Below are positions 37,175-47,152 of a stretch of DNA of 64,000 bases, piece by piece. Location of the stretch: NCBI RefSeq assembly GCF_001866005.1, contig NZ_MLQR01000004.1, forward strand, positions 124,001 to 188,000, read 5' to 3'. The stretch is from Anaerobacillus alkalilacustris (lineage in GTDB: Bacteria; Bacillota; Bacilli; Bacillales; Anaerobacillaceae). Each line of letters begins with the position of its first letter. The first letter of the stretch is position 1. The translations under genes and the position numbers were made by a program. The notes under the pieces are model-generated. The model was not told where the DNA came from. It did not search any database and saw nothing but the letters and a program-made list of their open reading frames with translations.

Positions 37175-38293
37175 ATGAGTAAACGTGATTTTTATGAAGT
37201 GCTAGGTGTCGATAAAAGTGCATCTGCAGATGAAGTAAAAAAGGCTTATCGTAAGCTAGCTCGCAAGTATCATCCAGATGTTAATAAAGCAGCGGATGCA
37301 GAGTCGAAATTTAAAGAAGTTAAAGAAGCATATGATACGTTAAGTGATCCACAAAAGAAGGCTCATTATGATCAATTTGGACATACTGATCCTAATCAAG
37401 GTTTTGGTGGTGGAGGCGACTTTGGTGGCTTCAGCGATATTTTTGATATGTTTTTTGGTGGTGGAGGCGGAAGAAGGAATCCGAATGCACCAAGACAAGG
37501 AGCAGATTTACAATATACGATGACATTGGAGTTTAAGGAAGCTGTTTTTGGGAAAGAAACTGATATTGAGATACCTAAAGAAGAAACGTGTGATACGTGT
37601 TTTGGGACTGGAGCCCAACCAGGAACAAAACCTGAAACATGTTCACACTGTAATGGTACTGGTCAATTAAGTGTAGAGCAAAACACACCATTTGGTCGAG
37701 TTGTCAATAGACGTGTATGTCACCACTGTGAGGGTACTGGAAAGTATGTAAAAGATAAGTGTAATACTTGTGGTGGTAAAGGAAAGGTGCGTAAACGTAA
37801 AAAAATTCATGTCAAAATTCCAGCAGGAATCGATACTGGTCAGCAAATTCGTGTTTCAGGCCAAGGTGAAAGCGGCGTGAACGGTGGACCACCTGGTGAC
37901 TTATTTGTTGTGATTAACGTAAAACCACATGAGTTTTTTGAGCGTGATGGAGATGATTTATATTGTGAAATGCCAATCACATATGTTCAAGCTACCCTTG
38001 GAGATGAAATTGAGGTTCCGACGTTACAAGGAAAAATTAAATTGAAAATTCCAGCGGGCACACAAACAGGAACAAACTTTAGATTAAGAGGAAAAGGTGT
38101 TCCAAATGTTAGAGGCTATGGGCAAGGTGATCAGCACATTCAAGTTCGAGTTATTACTCCTAAAAATTTAACCGAAAAACAAAAAGAATTATTAAGGGAA
38201 TTCGGTGAGTTAAGCGGGAATCAAGCTCCAGATGAGCAAAGTGAAAATTTTTTTTCAAAAGTTAAGCGAGCATTTAAAAGTTTTAATGATTAA
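37175..38293 (+). CDS. dnaJ: chaperone DnaJ (Hsp40)
   Basis: 372-residue co-chaperone that stimulates the DnaK ATPase. The J domain carries HPD (YHPDV, about residue 33), then a G/F region (about 75-105), four zinc-binding repeats ([32 protein letters not shown]) and C-terminal substrate domains. GGGAGTGG precedes ATG 37175; upstream open codons to 37130 have no support. Confidence 0.97.
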   Translation: MSKRDFYEVLGVDKSASADEVKKAYRKLARKYHPDVNKAADAESKFKEVKEAYDTLSDPQKKAHYDQFGHTDPNQGFGGGGDFGGFSDIFDMFFGGGGGRRNPNAPRQGADLQYTMTLEFKEAVFGKETDIEIPKEETCDTCFGTGAQPGTKPETCSHCNGTGQLSVEQNTPFGRVVNRRVCHHCEGTGKYVKDKCNTCGGKGKVRKRKKIHVKIPAGIDTGQQIRVSGQGESGVNGGPPGDLFVVINVKPHEFFERDGDDLYCEMPITYVQATLGDEIEVPTLQGKIKLKIPAGTQTGTNFRLRGKGVPNVRGYGQGDQHIQVRVITPKNLTEKQKELLREFGELSGNQAPDEQSENFFSKVKRAFKSFND

Positions 38294-38322
38294 TTAATTA
38301 GGAAGAGATGGAGTTGGTAGAA

Positions 38323-39264
38323 TTGAAATGGTCTGAAATTAGTATTCAAACAACACAAGAGGCTGTTGAGCCTGTCTGTAATATTCTGCATGAGGCAGGT
38401 GCAAGTGGGGTAGTAATCGAAGACCCGCAAGATCTTATCACTGATTGGGAAGATCAGTTTGGTGAAATCTACCAACTCTCTCCTGATGATTATCCTAAAG
38501 AAGGAGTTATAGTTAAAGCATATCTTCCGGTGAACAGCTTTCTAGGTGAAACCGTTGAAGGAATTAAAGAAGCAATAAACGGATTGTTAGTTTATGATAT
38601 TGATATTGGTCTAAATAAAGTCTCTATAAGCGAAGTCAATGAAGAAGAGTGGGCAACAGCATGGAAAAAATATTATAAACCCGTAAAAATTTCAAACCAT
38701 ATTACCATTACACCGACATGGGAAGAATATAAACCTGAAAAAGAAGATGAATGTATTATAGAACTTGATCCAGGTATGGCTTTCGGAACAGGTACACATC
38801 CTACAACAGTTCTTTGTGTAAGGGCAATCGAAAAGAAAATTACAGAGAAAGACCATGTTATCGATGTTGGTACGGGTACAGGAGTATTAAGTATCGCTGC
38901 GGCAAAGCTTGGAGCAGAGAAAGTATTGGCCCTTGATTTAGATGAAGTTGCAGTTAAAAGTGCAATCATAAACGTTAAACTAAATAAAGTTCAAGACGTT
39001 GTTTCGGTAAAACAAAATAATTTACTTGAACAAGTTAATGAGAAGGTAGATTTAATTGTAGCAAACATCTTAGCTGAGGTTATTGTACGCTTTGTTCAAG
39101 ATGCGGCAAAGGTACTTAAACAAGGTGGCACATTTATTACTTCGGGTATTATTAGTGGTAAAAAACAAGAAGTGAAGGATGCTCTTCTTAAACATGGGTT
39201 TATCATCGAGGAGACCTTAGAGATGGAAGATTGGGTTGCGTTTATTGCGAAAAATGGTAATTAA
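38323..39264 (+). CDS. prmA: ribosomal protein L11 methyltransferase
   Basis: 313-residue SAM enzyme that trimethylates uL11. It shows the N-terminal substrate domain ([19 protein letters not shown]), [14 protein letters not shown], and the SAM loop [15 protein letters not shown]. The start is TTG 38323, giving MKWSEIS as in B. subtilis, with GGAG nine bases upstream; ATG 38308 in the same frame is less well placed. It follows dnaJ as in B. subtilis (yqeT). Confidence 0.95.
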   Translation: MKWSEISIQTTQEAVEPVCNILHEAGASGVVIEDPQDLITDWEDQFGEIYQLSPDDYPKEGVIVKAYLPVNSFLGETVEGIKEAINGLLVYDIDIGLNKVSISEVNEEEWATAWKKYYKPVKISNHITITPTWEEYKPEKEDECIIELDPGMAFGTGTHPTTVLCVRAIEKKITEKDHVIDVGTGTGVLSIAAAKLGAEKVLALDLDEVAVKSAIINVKLNKVQDVVSVKQNNLLEQVNEKVDLIVANILAEVIVRFVQDAAKVLKQGGTFITSGIISGKKQEVKDALLKHGFIIEETLEMEDWVAFIAKNGN

Positions 39265-39358
39265 AATTCCTTGCTTCTGTCTTGTGGTTGGCGTTGGTAG
39301 AAGCTTACATTTTGTTAATGGTACTTCACTATAAAATAAAATTGGAAGGTGTATGAAA

Positions 39359-40111
39359 GTGCAAAGGTATTTTGTAGCGAATGATCAGTTAAATGAAACG
39401 AATTTCTGTATTGTCGGTGAGGATGTCAAGCATATAAGTAAAGTAATGCGAATGATGAGTGGTGATCAGATTATTTGTATTAATGAGGAAGGTCTGGTAG
39501 CTCGTTGTGAAATTACATCAATTTCTTCAGCTGAAATTACGGGAAGTGTAATTGAATATTTAGCAGAAAATAAGGAAATGCCGGTAAAAGTTACCATTGC
39601 ACAAGGCCTTCCAAAAGGTGATAAACTAGATATGATTGTACAAAAAGGTACAGAACTTGGAGCTTCTGAATTTATTCCTTTTCAGGCTTCTAGATCTATA
39701 GTTAAATGGGATGAAAGAAAATCAGAAAAGAAAATTGAAAGATTACAAAAAATTGCTAAGGAAGCGGCCGAGCAATCTTACCGTAATATTGTACCGAAAG
39801 TAAATAATAATCATTCCTTTCAACAGTTGTTAAAGAAAAGTGAAAGTTACGATATAAAAATTGTCGCATTTGAGGAAAATGCAAAAGCCGGGGAAAAGAG
39901 TAATTTAGTTACAACAATTAATAATACAGAGGTAGGTTCCTCTATTATGATTTTGGTTGGACCTGAGGGTGGCTTGTCCAATGAAGAAGTTAAGGAGCTA
40001 GAAAAAGTAGGATTTATTCCTTGTAGTTTTGGCCCCAGAATTTTACGTACAGAAACTGCTGCATTATATTCCTTATCAGTAGTTTCCTATCATTTTGAAT
40101 TATTGAGGTGA
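39359..40111 (+). CDS. rsmE: 16S rRNA m3U1498 methyltransferase
   Basis: 250-residue SPOUT methyltransferase for U1498 of 16S rRNA. An N-terminal PUA-like region (ISKVMRMMSGDQIICINEEG) is followed by the SPOUT knot with VGPEGGLSNEEV and GPRILRTETAAL. GTG 39359 is eight bases after GGAAGGTG, against two for ATG 39353, so GTG is the likelier start. Its stop overlaps the Shine-Dalgarno region of mtaB. Confidence 0.95.
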   Translation: MQRYFVANDQLNETNFCIVGEDVKHISKVMRMMSGDQIICINEEGLVARCEITSISSAEITGSVIEYLAENKEMPVKVTIAQGLPKGDKLDMIVQKGTELGASEFIPFQASRSIVKWDERKSEKKIERLQKIAKEAAEQSYRNIVPKVNNNHSFQQLLKKSESYDIKIVAFEENAKAGEKSNLVTTINNTEVGSSIMILVGPEGGLSNEEVKELEKVGFIPCSFGPRILRTETAALYSLSVVSYHFELLR

Positions 40112-40116
40112 TGAGT

Positions 40117-41460
40117 ATGCCGACAGTTGCCTTTCATACACTAGGTTGTAAAGTAAACCATTATGAAACAGAAGCGATTTGGCAGTTATTCCAACAAAAC
40201 GGCTATGAGAAGAAAGAATTTGAAACATTAGCCGATGTTTATGTTATAAATACATGCACAGTTACGAACACAGGGGATAAAAAAAGTAGACAAGTAATCA
40301 GACGAGCGATACGACGTAATCCAGACGCGGTTATTTGTGTTACAGGTTGTTATGCTCAGACATCTCCTGCAGAGATTCTAGATATTCCAGGTGTTGATAT
40401 TGTAGTAGGTACACAAGATCGTACAAAATTACTTGATTACATTGACCAATATAATAAAGAACGAAAACCGATTAATGCCGTTGGAAACATTATGAAAACA
40501 CGTATTTATGAAGAATTAGATGTACCCAATTTTACAGATCGTACAAGAGCGTCATTGAAAATTCAAGAAGGTTGTAATAATTTCTGTACTTTTTGCATTA
40601 TCCCTTGGGCAAGGGGACTAATGCGTTCTAGAGATCCTGAGGATGTAATTAAACAAGCAAATCAACTTGTTCAGGCTGGTTACAAAGAAATTGTTCTAAC
40701 CGGGATCCACACGGGTGGTTACGGAGAGGACATGAAGGGTTATAGCTTGGCTCAGCTATTAAAAGAGTTAGAAAATGTGAATGGGTTAAAAAGGATTAGA
40801 ATTTCATCTATAGAAGCTAGTCAGATTACCGATGAAATTATTCGGGTTATCAATGATTCTAACAAGATTGTACGTCACCTTCATATTCCTCTTCAATCAG
40901 GCTCAGATACTGTTTTAAAACGAATGAGACGTAAGTATACAATGGAATTCTTTAGTGAACGTTTAGACCGATTAAAAGAAGCATTGCCAGGGCTTGCAGT
41001 AACTAGTGATGTCATTGTTGGGTTCCCAGGTGAAACTGATGAAGAATTCCAGGAAACATATGATTTTATTGCTAAGCATAAGTTTTCTGAATTACATGTA
41101 TTTCCATACTCTAAGCGAACAGGTACACCTGCAGCACGTATGGAGGATCAAGTAGATGAAGAAGTAAAGAATGAGCGTGTTCATAAGCTTATCGAGTTAT
41201 CAAACCAGTTAGCAAAGGAATATGCCGCGGGTTTTGAAGGGGAAGTCCTAGAAGTTATACCAGAAGATCGTGTTGATCAAGAAGAAGGACATTATATTGG
41301 ATATACAGACAATTATTTAAAAGTGAAATTTGCTGCAAATGAGGATATGATTGGGAAATTAGTTAAAGTAAAAATAAATCAATCAGGTTATCCAGTAAAT
41401 ATAGGAAGTTTTGTACGTATTGTTGAAGATGAAGTGCATGAAAAAGTCTTAAATAGTTAA
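40117..41460 (+). CDS. mtaB: tRNA N6-threonylcarbamoyladenosine methylthiotransferase
   Basis: 447-residue radical SAM enzyme that makes ms2t6A at position 37 of tRNAs. It has the N-terminal UPF0004 domain (FHTLGCKVNHYETEA, three Cys for a second cluster), the radical SAM motif CNNFCTFC (Cx3Cx2C), and a C-terminal TRAM domain. GAGGTGA is six bases from ATG 40117; GTG 40108 and ATG 40111 are in frame but too close to it. B. subtilis yqeV. Confidence 0.95.
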   Translation: MPTVAFHTLGCKVNHYETEAIWQLFQQNGYEKKEFETLADVYVINTCTVTNTGDKKSRQVIRRAIRRNPDAVICVTGCYAQTSPAEILDIPGVDIVVGTQDRTKLLDYIDQYNKERKPINAVGNIMKTRIYEELDVPNFTDRTRASLKIQEGCNNFCTFCIIPWARGLMRSRDPEDVIKQANQLVQAGYKEIVLTGIHTGGYGEDMKGYSLAQLLKELENVNGLKRIRISSIEASQITDEIIRVINDSNKIVRHLHIPLQSGSDTVLKRMRRKYTMEFFSERLDRLKEALPGLAVTSDVIVGFPGETDEEFQETYDFIAKHKFSELHVFPYSKRTGTPAARMEDQVDEEVKNERVHKLIELSNQLAKEYAAGFEGEVLEVIPEDRVDQEEGHYIGYTDNYLKVKFAANEDMIGKLVKVKINQSGYPVNIGSFVRIVEDEVHEKVLNS

Positions 41461-41464
41461 TTAT

Positions 41465-41498
41465 AACACCTAACAAGTGAGTCTTGTTAGGTGTTTTT
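41465..41498 (+). terminator. terminator after mtaB
   Basis: AACACCTAACAAG (41,465-41,477) and CTTGTTAGGTGTT (41,483-41,495) form a 13-bp stem with loop TGAGT, then TTT. It ends the dnaJ-prmA-rsmE-mtaB unit. Confidence 0.9.
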
Positions 41499-41657
41499 AG
41501 CATAATTAATTAAGTTTATATACTTGTTCAAGGTTCATTACTGAACTAAAAACTTATGGCTTTATTAATGAATAAGATAGTAATTTCAGTCATTCAATGG
41601 TAATCTATTTAAGATGTCCGTACATCTAAGAAGATTAAGGGTGAAAGGGGTTTTTTT

Positions 41658-42329
41658 ATGAGTGAGCAGTTAGCAAAAATGATTGATCATACTTTGTTAA
41701 AGGCAAATGCTAGTAAGGAAGAGATAATTACACTAGCAAACGAAGCAAAAGATTATAAGTTTGCATCTGTTTGTGTTAACCCGACTTGGGTACAAACGGC
41801 TGCAAAAATATTAGAAGGTACAGAAGTTAAGGTCTGTACAGTTATTGGCTTTCCGTTAGGTGCTAATACACCTGAAACCAAAGCTTTCGAAACAAAAAAT
41901 GCAATTGAAAACGGGGCAACTGAAGTTGATATGGTAATTAACATAGGTGCGCTTAAAGATAAAAACGATGAATTAGTTGAAAATGATATTCAGGCAGTAG
42001 TTCAAGCGGCAAAAGGGCAAGCTCTGACGAAAGTTATTATCGAAACATCCTTACTTACTGAGGAAGAAAAAGAACGTGCATGTGATATGGCTGTTCGTGC
42101 TGGAGCTGATTTTGTAAAAACCTCAACTGGTTTTTCAACAGGTGGTGCAACAGTTGCTGATATTAGTTTGATGAGGAAAATTGTAGGTCCGGATATTGGT
42201 GTTAAGGCATCTGGAGGTGTTAGAGATCGTGAAACGGCTTTAGCGATGGTTGAAGCTGGTGCAACAAGAATTGGAGCAAGTGCTGGAATTTCAATTGTTA
42301 AAGGTGAAAAATCTAATTCTACATATTAA
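41658..42329 (+). CDS. deoC: deoxyribose-phosphate aldolase
   Basis: 223-residue class I aldolase that splits 2-deoxyribose-5-phosphate into glyceraldehyde-3-phosphate and acetaldehyde. Family blocks: [14 protein letters not shown] at the N terminus, [12 protein letters not shown], and [14 protein letters not shown] with the Schiff-base Lys at about residue 155. AAAGGGG precedes ATG. It stands alone between two terminators, away from other deo genes, and is an insertion relative to the B. subtilis order. Confidence 0.95.
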   Translation: MSEQLAKMIDHTLLKANASKEEIITLANEAKDYKFASVCVNPTWVQTAAKILEGTEVKVCTVIGFPLGANTPETKAFETKNAIENGATEVDMVINIGALKDKNDELVENDIQAVVQAAKGQALTKVIIETSLLTEEEKERACDMAVRAGADFVKTSTGFSTGGATVADISLMRKIVGPDIGVKASGGVRDRETALAMVEAGATRIGASAGISIVKGEKSNSTY

Positions 42330-42356
42330 AAAAGTGAGCATAGCTCACTTTTTTTT
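42327..42356 (+). terminator. terminator after deoC
   Basis: AAAAAAGTGAGC and GCTCACTTTTTT form a 12-bp stem with loop ATA, with more T following. It starts inside the deoC stop codon and may serve yqeW from the other side. Confidence 0.9.
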
Positions 42357-42419
42357 CAAGGAAAGAAAGCGTCAAGCTTCAACGCTTTTCCCGTTTAATA
42401 TATATTTATAAGTGTTCCA

Positions 42420-43352
42420 CTATTTTTGTTCATTTCCGTGTAAAGCAATAACAAATTTATAAAAGAGCGGTACGAAGGGTAGGACTGCTACTGAAGATAT
42501 AATATTAAAAATCGTTCCGGCATGTGCTAATTGCAAATTAGGTAGCGCTGTTAAGCTAATAGAAATAGAGCTTAACCAACCAATAAAAGGTAAAAATAGT
42601 AAAACACCTATTATGTTTAACCAAATATGAGCAAATGCTACGAGTTTTGCCGAGTTTTTTGATCCGACACTTGCTAAAATAGCTGTAAAGCAAGTCCCGA
42701 TATTTGCCCCTAACACAATCCCGATGCCTGCTGGCAGGGCCAATATTCGGTCGCTCATAAAGCCCATTGCAATAGCGGTTGTGGCGGTGCTAGATTGAAT
42801 TAGAGCTGATAGTACGGCTCCGACTCCAACAGCGATAAAGCTATTTTCATTTGTGAGCTGTAAGAAATTATGAGCTGTAGGGATTGAAGCTATTGGATAA
42901 GCTAACGTCTCTAAACCTTGCATAGCAACAAAGATACAACCTAGACCGAAAGAAACGCAACCGATACAATAAGCTACATGTTTTTTCATATTCATTAATA
43001 TAACCCCAATAATTAACATAGGAATAATTCCTGATGTCAAATTAAATGCAATAATTTCCGTAGTGAAACTTGTGCCGATATTTGTGCCTAGGATTATACC
43101 GATTGATTGTTTAAATGTTAAATAACTAGCTGCTACTAAACCGACAGTAATAACCATTACTGCAGAACTACTTTGTACGATCGCAGTTACTATAGTTCCT
43201 ACTAACAGTCCTTTAAATGGTGTGCTAGTCATTTTTATTAAAGTTAATTTTAAACGATCCTGTGATAAATTTACTAATCCGGCTCTCATAACAGTCATAC
43301 CAAAGAGAAATATTGTAATATAAACAGCAAATAGCGAAAATAACTGTTGCAT
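42420..43352 (-). CDS. yqeW: Na+/phosphate cotransporter-family protein
   Basis: 310-residue membrane protein of the Na/Pi cotransporter (PNaS) family. Two inverted halves each carry a QSS motif (VQSSSAVMVITVG and IQSSTATTAIAMG) and a GTNIGT or GANIGT loop. It probably moves phosphate with Na+. It is convergent with deoC and divergent from rpsU, as yqeW is in B. subtilis. The start is ATG 43352 with GAGGTGAG upstream. Confidence 0.9.
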   Translation of the reverse strand: MQQLFSLFAVYITIFLFGMTVMRAGLVNLSQDRLKLTLIKMTSTPFKGLLVGTIVTAIVQSSSAVMVITVGLVAASYLTFKQSIGIILGTNIGTSFTTEIIAFNLTSGIIPMLIIGVILMNMKKHVAYCIGCVSFGLGCIFVAMQGLETLAYPIASIPTAHNFLQLTNENSFIAVGVGAVLSALIQSSTATTAIAMGFMSDRILALPAGIGIVLGANIGTCFTAILASVGSKNSAKLVAFAHIWLNIIGVLLFLPFIGWLSSISISLTALPNLQLAHAGTIFNIISSVAVLPFVPLFYKFVIALHGNEQK

Positions 43353-43423
43353 GATTTTGTCTCACCTCTTTATCATTTGTATGGACATGTGAGTACAAGC
43401 ATGACAAAAAAAATTTATAAAAT

Positions 43424-43555
43424 TTAATGAATTTCATGATTTATTATTTTCTTCACTAAATGACTATATCTAAATAACGCTAAACCGCTCGAAAATAGAT
43501 TATATTCATTGTTTTTTTTTTGGTAATTGCGAAATACGCCAATTAGTATTAATAA
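43424..43555. repeat. R3 intergenic repeat, copy b
   Basis: Partner of 1,117-1,245. Shared ordered blocks are TTTAATGAATTTCAT, ATTTATTATT, CTATATCTA, CCGCTCG and TTTTTGGTAATT followed by GCGAAAT. It lies between yqeW and the rpsU promoter. Confidence 0.5.
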
Positions 43556-43561
43556 AAAAAG

Positions 43562-43590
43562 TTGACCTGAAAAAATGGTTATATTATAAT
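43562..43590 (+). promoter_or_regulatory. SigA-type promoter of rpsU
   Basis: TTGACC (43,562-43,567), a 17-base spacer and TATAAT (43,585-43,590). It implies a leader of about 165 bases before rpsU, long for a ribosomal gene. Confidence 0.85.
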
Positions 43591-43664
43591 CTTAAAAGAC
43601 ATGTTTTTTATTCAACCATCGTTGAGACGGTTATCTATGAAAGTTAGTAGTTAAATGGTGGGCT

Positions 43665-43705
43665 TTAATTGTGATTTTTTTGCTAGCCATTAGCAAAAAA
43701 ATGGG
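43665..43705 (+). promoter_or_regulatory. structured rpsU leader
   Basis: TTTTTTTGCTA and TAGCAAAAAAA (43,675-43,701) form an 11-bp stem around GCCAT in the rpsU leader. The order of T-run then A-run is wrong for a terminator, so it may be a regulatory fold or part of a larger one. Confidence 0.4.
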
Positions 43706-43760
43706 ACCTACTAAGTGTAAACATGTTTCATTGGTTGTTTCGGAGGGAGGGAAATATAAG

Positions 43761-43937
43761 ATGGCAGAGACTCGTGTTCGCAAAAATGAATCGATTGACG
43801 CTGCTCTTCGTCGCTTCAAAAAGTCAATATCTCGAGAAGGTACTTTGGCAGAAGTGAAAAAGCGTAAGCACTATGAAAAGCCTAGTGTAAAACGTAAGAA
43901 AAAGTCAGAGGCAGCAAGAAAGCGTAAGTTCTTTTAA
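43761..43937 (+). CDS. rpsU: 30S ribosomal protein bS21
   Basis: 58-residue basic protein with the bS21 core ([20 protein letters not shown]) and a lysine/arginine-rich end ([12 protein letters not shown]). GGAGGGAGG precedes ATG 43761. Codons open to 43671 belong to the leader. yqeY follows 17 bases later in the same transcript. Confidence 0.97.
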   Translation: MAETRVRKNESIDAALRRFKKSISREGTLAEVKKRKHYEKPSVKRKKKSEAARKRKFF

Positions 43938-43954
43938 GAGAGGGTGTTTTAGAT

Positions 43955-44398
43955 ATGAATCTTCTTGATCGTTTAACTGTTGATATGAAGGAAGCGATGA
44001 AGAATAAGGAAAAGCAAAAGCTCTCTGTTATTCGAATGGTTAAATCTGCTTTACAGAATGAAGCGATTAAACTTGGAAAAGAACTTACAGAAGACGAAGC
44101 TCTAACTGTTCTGAATCGAGAACTTAAACAACGTAAAGATTCCCTCCATGAGTTTGAAAAGGCTAGTCGTGAAGACTTAGCCGAAAAAGTACGTGAAGAA
44201 ATCGTTTTTTTAACAGTATACATGCCTAAACAATTATCTGAAGAAGAGGTTGCGGAAATAGTGAAAGAAACTATCAAAGAAGTAGGAGCAGCATCAAAGT
44301 CAGATATGGGTAAGGTCATGGGTGCAATTATGCCTAAAGTAAAAGGTAAAACCGATGGCTCAGTCGTTAATCGACTCGTACAACAGTTTCTTTCATAA
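43955..44398 (+). CDS. yqeY: YqeY, GatB-tail-like protein
   Basis: 147-residue GatB/YqeY-domain protein of unknown role, related to the tRNA-binding tail of the amidotransferase subunit GatB. Blocks: [39 protein letters not shown] and [20 protein letters not shown]. It is co-transcribed with rpsU, as in B. subtilis, and closed by a terminator. Confidence 0.94.
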   Translation: MNLLDRLTVDMKEAMKNKEKQKLSVIRMVKSALQNEAIKLGKELTEDEALTVLNRELKQRKDSLHEFEKASREDLAEKVREEIVFLTVYMPKQLSEEEVAEIVKETIKEVGAASKSDMGKVMGAIMPKVKGKTDGSVVNRLVQQFLS

Positions 44399-44403
44399 AT
44401 AAA

Positions 44404-44435
44404 ACAACGCCTTGTCTTATGCAAGGCGTTTTTTA
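44404..44435 (+). terminator. terminator after yqeY
   Basis: AACGCCTTG (44,406-44,414) and CAAGGCGTT (44,422-44,430) form a 9-bp stem followed by TTTT. Confidence 0.9.
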
Positions 44436-44477
44436 CTCTTTAGGTAAGGTTTTTTTAATTTATCCCATTCTTATTAC

Positions 44478-44564
44478 CGCCCTAAAGGGCCCAGTATAGA
44501 ATACATTTCATCAAGTGGGGGAAGGAATCGAAAACCATCACTGATTGTTAGTTCAGCTATATTG
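44478..44564. repeat. R2 structured repeat, copy b
   Basis: Shares CCCTAAAGGG, CAAGTGGGGGAAGGAA, CACTGATTGTTAGTTCAGCT and TATTG with 21,754-21,842 in the same order. The first CCCCCACCT stem of copy a is not evident. It lies between yqeY and the yqeZ promoter. Confidence 0.6.
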
Positions 44565-44682
44565 GCTACTTATGAACTAAACTCCATAATACACATATTA
44601 CGCGACTCAGATACTAATTCCGTTGATATTATGAAATTAACTTGGGTAAATAAAAAATATGTGAAATCTTTTTTAAAAAGAA

Positions 44683-44708
44683 TGTAACTTTTCCATACTA
44701 TATACGTA
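44683..44708 (+). promoter_or_regulatory. SigW-type promoter of yqeZ-floA-yqfB
   Basis: TGTAAC (44,683-44,688), a 16-base spacer and CGTA (44,705-44,708), close to the SigW consensus TGAAAC-N16-CGTA. In B. subtilis yqeZ-yqfA-yqfB are SigW controlled (cell-envelope stress), so site and context agree. Confidence 0.8.
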
Positions 44709-44752
44709 TAAGTAATTGAGTATTTTTAAAAGAAAAAGAAAGGGGGATTATG

Positions 44753-46081
44753 ATGAATAGATTTGTTCTCATGAGAAAACTGATATTTTTGTCCTTCATT
44801 GTTTTAGCTGGTATCATCTGGGTGTCCAAGCTGCCTGTACATAGTCAATCGAATAGTCAGGTTGTTTATTTTGTACCCATAGAGCAAGCTGTAGAACGTG
44901 GTTTAGAAGCGTTTTTAAATAGGGCTCTAGAAACAGCAGAATATGAAGGTGCTGACCATATCGTATTAGAAATTGATACTCCAGGTGGACTTGTGGATGC
45001 GGCTACCAATATTGCAAACCTAATTAAAACCACAGAAACACCAATTACGGCTTATGTTAAAGTGCAAGCTTTGTCTGCGGGGGCGTATATTGCTTTAAAT
45101 GCAGATCAAATTGTAATGGCACCAGGTACTACAATTGGTTCAGCGGCTGTTATTGATAGTGCCGGTAATGCTGCAGAAGAGAAGGCGAATTCGATGTGGC
45201 TTGCAACAATCGAGGGTGCTGCTAGAGATCGTGATCCAATCTATGCTAGGGCAATGGCGGATAAAAATGTAGATTTACCTGAGTATCGTGCTGGAGTTGG
45301 TTATCTCTTAACATTATATGCTGATGAAGCTCTTGAAGTTGGGTATGCTGAAGCTATAGCTAAAGATCGGACTGAGCTTCTTGAATTTATTGGAATGGAA
45401 AATGCGGAAGTTAGGGAAATTGAAGTAAGCTTTGCTGAGAAAGTTGCAAGGTTTGTTACACATCCAGTCATTATTCCAATTTTACTATCAATTGGCAGTC
45501 TAGGCTTAGTATTGGAGCTATATTCACCAGGCTTTGGGATACCAGGAATTATGGGCTTATCTGCTTTACTTTTATTTTTCTTTGGGCATTTAGTTGCTGG
45601 CTTTGCTGGTTATGAGACATTAATTGTATTTGGTGCAGGGATACTCTTGATAATTATTGAAATATTTTTCCCGGGATTTGGAATTTTTGGAGTCTTAGGA
45701 ATCGTAGCTATTATAGGAAGTATGGTACTTGCGTCTTATTCGACCGTTAATATTTTATTATCGATCTTAGTTGCAACTGTAGTATCTGTAGTAGCTTCAA
45801 TCTTAATGTTCAAATTTTTTGGATATCGAGGCCCACTAAAAAGGTTAATTTTAACTGACTCTACTAAGTCTGAATTAGGCTATGTTTCAAGTGTGACTCG
45901 CAAGGAGCTTGTTGGGAAAATTGGTATAGTAACAACTAGGTTAAGACCTTCAGGAACTGCTATATTTGAAGAGGAACGACTTGACGTTGTATCTGAAGGT
46001 GGGTATATTGAACAAGGGGAGAAAGTAAAGATAATATCTTCAGTAGGTTCTAGAATAGTTGTCCGGCAAATAAAAGAATAA
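44753..46081 (+). CDS. yqeZ: NfeD-type membrane serine protease
   Basis: About 442 residues: N-terminal signal or anchor (about 8-28), a ClpP-like serine protease domain (LEIDTPGGLVDAATNIANLI, then ALSAGAYIALNADQIVMAPG with the likely nucleophile Ser), four to five membrane helices (about 235-360), and a C-terminal NfeD OB-like domain. This is the long NfeD1b class that pairs with flotillin-like proteins, and floA follows. ATG 44753 and ATG 44750 are both usable after AGGGGG. Confidence 0.92.
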   Translation: MNRFVLMRKLIFLSFIVLAGIIWVSKLPVHSQSNSQVVYFVPIEQAVERGLEAFLNRALETAEYEGADHIVLEIDTPGGLVDAATNIANLIKTTETPITAYVKVQALSAGAYIALNADQIVMAPGTTIGSAAVIDSAGNAAEEKANSMWLATIEGAARDRDPIYARAMADKNVDLPEYRAGVGYLLTLYADEALEVGYAEAIAKDRTELLEFIGMENAEVREIEVSFAEKVARFVTHPVIIPILLSIGSLGLVLELYSPGFGIPGIMGLSALLLFFFGHLVAGFAGYETLIVFGAGILLIIIEIFFPGFGIFGVLGIVAIIGSMVLASYSTVNILLSILVATVVSVVASILMFKFFGYRGPLKRLILTDSTKSELGYVSSVTRKELVGKIGIVTTRLRPSGTAIFEEERLDVVSEGGYIEQGEKVKIISSVGSRIVVRQIKE

Positions 46082-46122
46082 GGCAATAACCACGATTCAT
46101 TAAAAATAAGGAGGAAATAAAC

Positions 46123-47112
46123 ATGGAAGAAATCTTTTTACTTATTATTGTAGGCTTAGTCATTATCGCATTTGCAATCTTATTTACGTTTGTCCCAGTT
46201 ATGCTATGGATTTCAGCACTAGCAGCGGGGGTACGTGTAGGTATTTTTCAACTAGTTGGAATGAGACTTCGTCGTGTTATTCCGGCTCGTGTAGTTAATC
46301 CGTTAATTAAGGCTGTAAAAGCAGGACTGGAATTAAGTACAAACCAGCTAGAAGGTCATTATTTAGCAGGTGGTAACGTTGACCGTGTAGTAAATGCATT
46401 GATCGCTGCTCAAAGAGCAAACATTGATTTAAGTTTTGAAAGAGCGGCAGCGATTGATCTTGCTGGACGTGATGTATTAGAGGCAGTTCAGATGAGTGTT
46501 AATCCAAAAGTTATTGAAACTCCATTTATTGCTGGTGTTGCTATGGATGGGATTGAAGTAAAAGCAAAAGCTCGTATTACTGTTCGAGCTAATATTGACC
46601 GATTAGTCGGTGGTGCGGGTGAAGATACTGTCATCGCTCGTGTAGGTGAAGGGATTGTATCAACAATTGGGTCGGCTGAAAATCACAAAAAAGTCCTAGA
46701 GAATCCAGACATGATTTCACAAACAGTATTGTCAAAAGGCTTAGATGCAGGAACAGCTTTTGAAATCTTATCGATAGATATTGCAGATATTGATATCGGG
46801 AAAAATATTGGTGCTGAGCTTCAAACTGACCAAGCTGAGGCTGATAAAAAGATTGCACAGGCTAAAGCAGAAGAGCGTCGTGCTATGGCGGTAGCAAAAG
46901 AACAAGAGATGAAGGCTAAAGTAGAAGAAATGCGTGCAAAAGTTGTGGAAGCAGAAGCAGAGATTCCTCTTGCCATGTCTGAAGCATTACGTTCAGGTAA
47001 CATCGGTGTTATGGATTATATGAATATCCAAAATATTTTAGCTGATACAGATATGAGAGATTCCATTGGTAAGGCTACCGATGATGGTAAGAAAGATGGA
47101 AATAAACAATAA
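46123..47112 (+). CDS. floA: flotillin-like protein FloA
   Basis: 329-residue membrane-raft scaffold. It has an N-terminal hairpin-type membrane anchor (about 5-40), an SPFH-like domain ([35 protein letters not shown]), and an Ala/Glu-rich coiled coil (about 235-300). It acts on membrane organisation and stress. GGAGG precedes ATG 46123. It lies between yqeZ and yqfB behind the SigW-type promoter. Confidence 0.95.
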   Translation: MEEIFLLIIVGLVIIAFAILFTFVPVMLWISALAAGVRVGIFQLVGMRLRRVIPARVVNPLIKAVKAGLELSTNQLEGHYLAGGNVDRVVNALIAAQRANIDLSFERAAAIDLAGRDVLEAVQMSVNPKVIETPFIAGVAMDGIEVKAKARITVRANIDRLVGGAGEDTVIARVGEGIVSTIGSAENHKKVLENPDMISQTVLSKGLDAGTAFEILSIDIADIDIGKNIGAELQTDQAEADKKIAQAKAEERRAMAVAKEQEMKAKVEEMRAKVVEAEAEIPLAMSEALRSGNIGVMDYMNIQNILADTDMRDSIGKATDDGKKDGNKQ

Positions 47113-47152
47113 TAACTATCTAATGGTACCATTAGAAAGGAGGCCATAAAAA

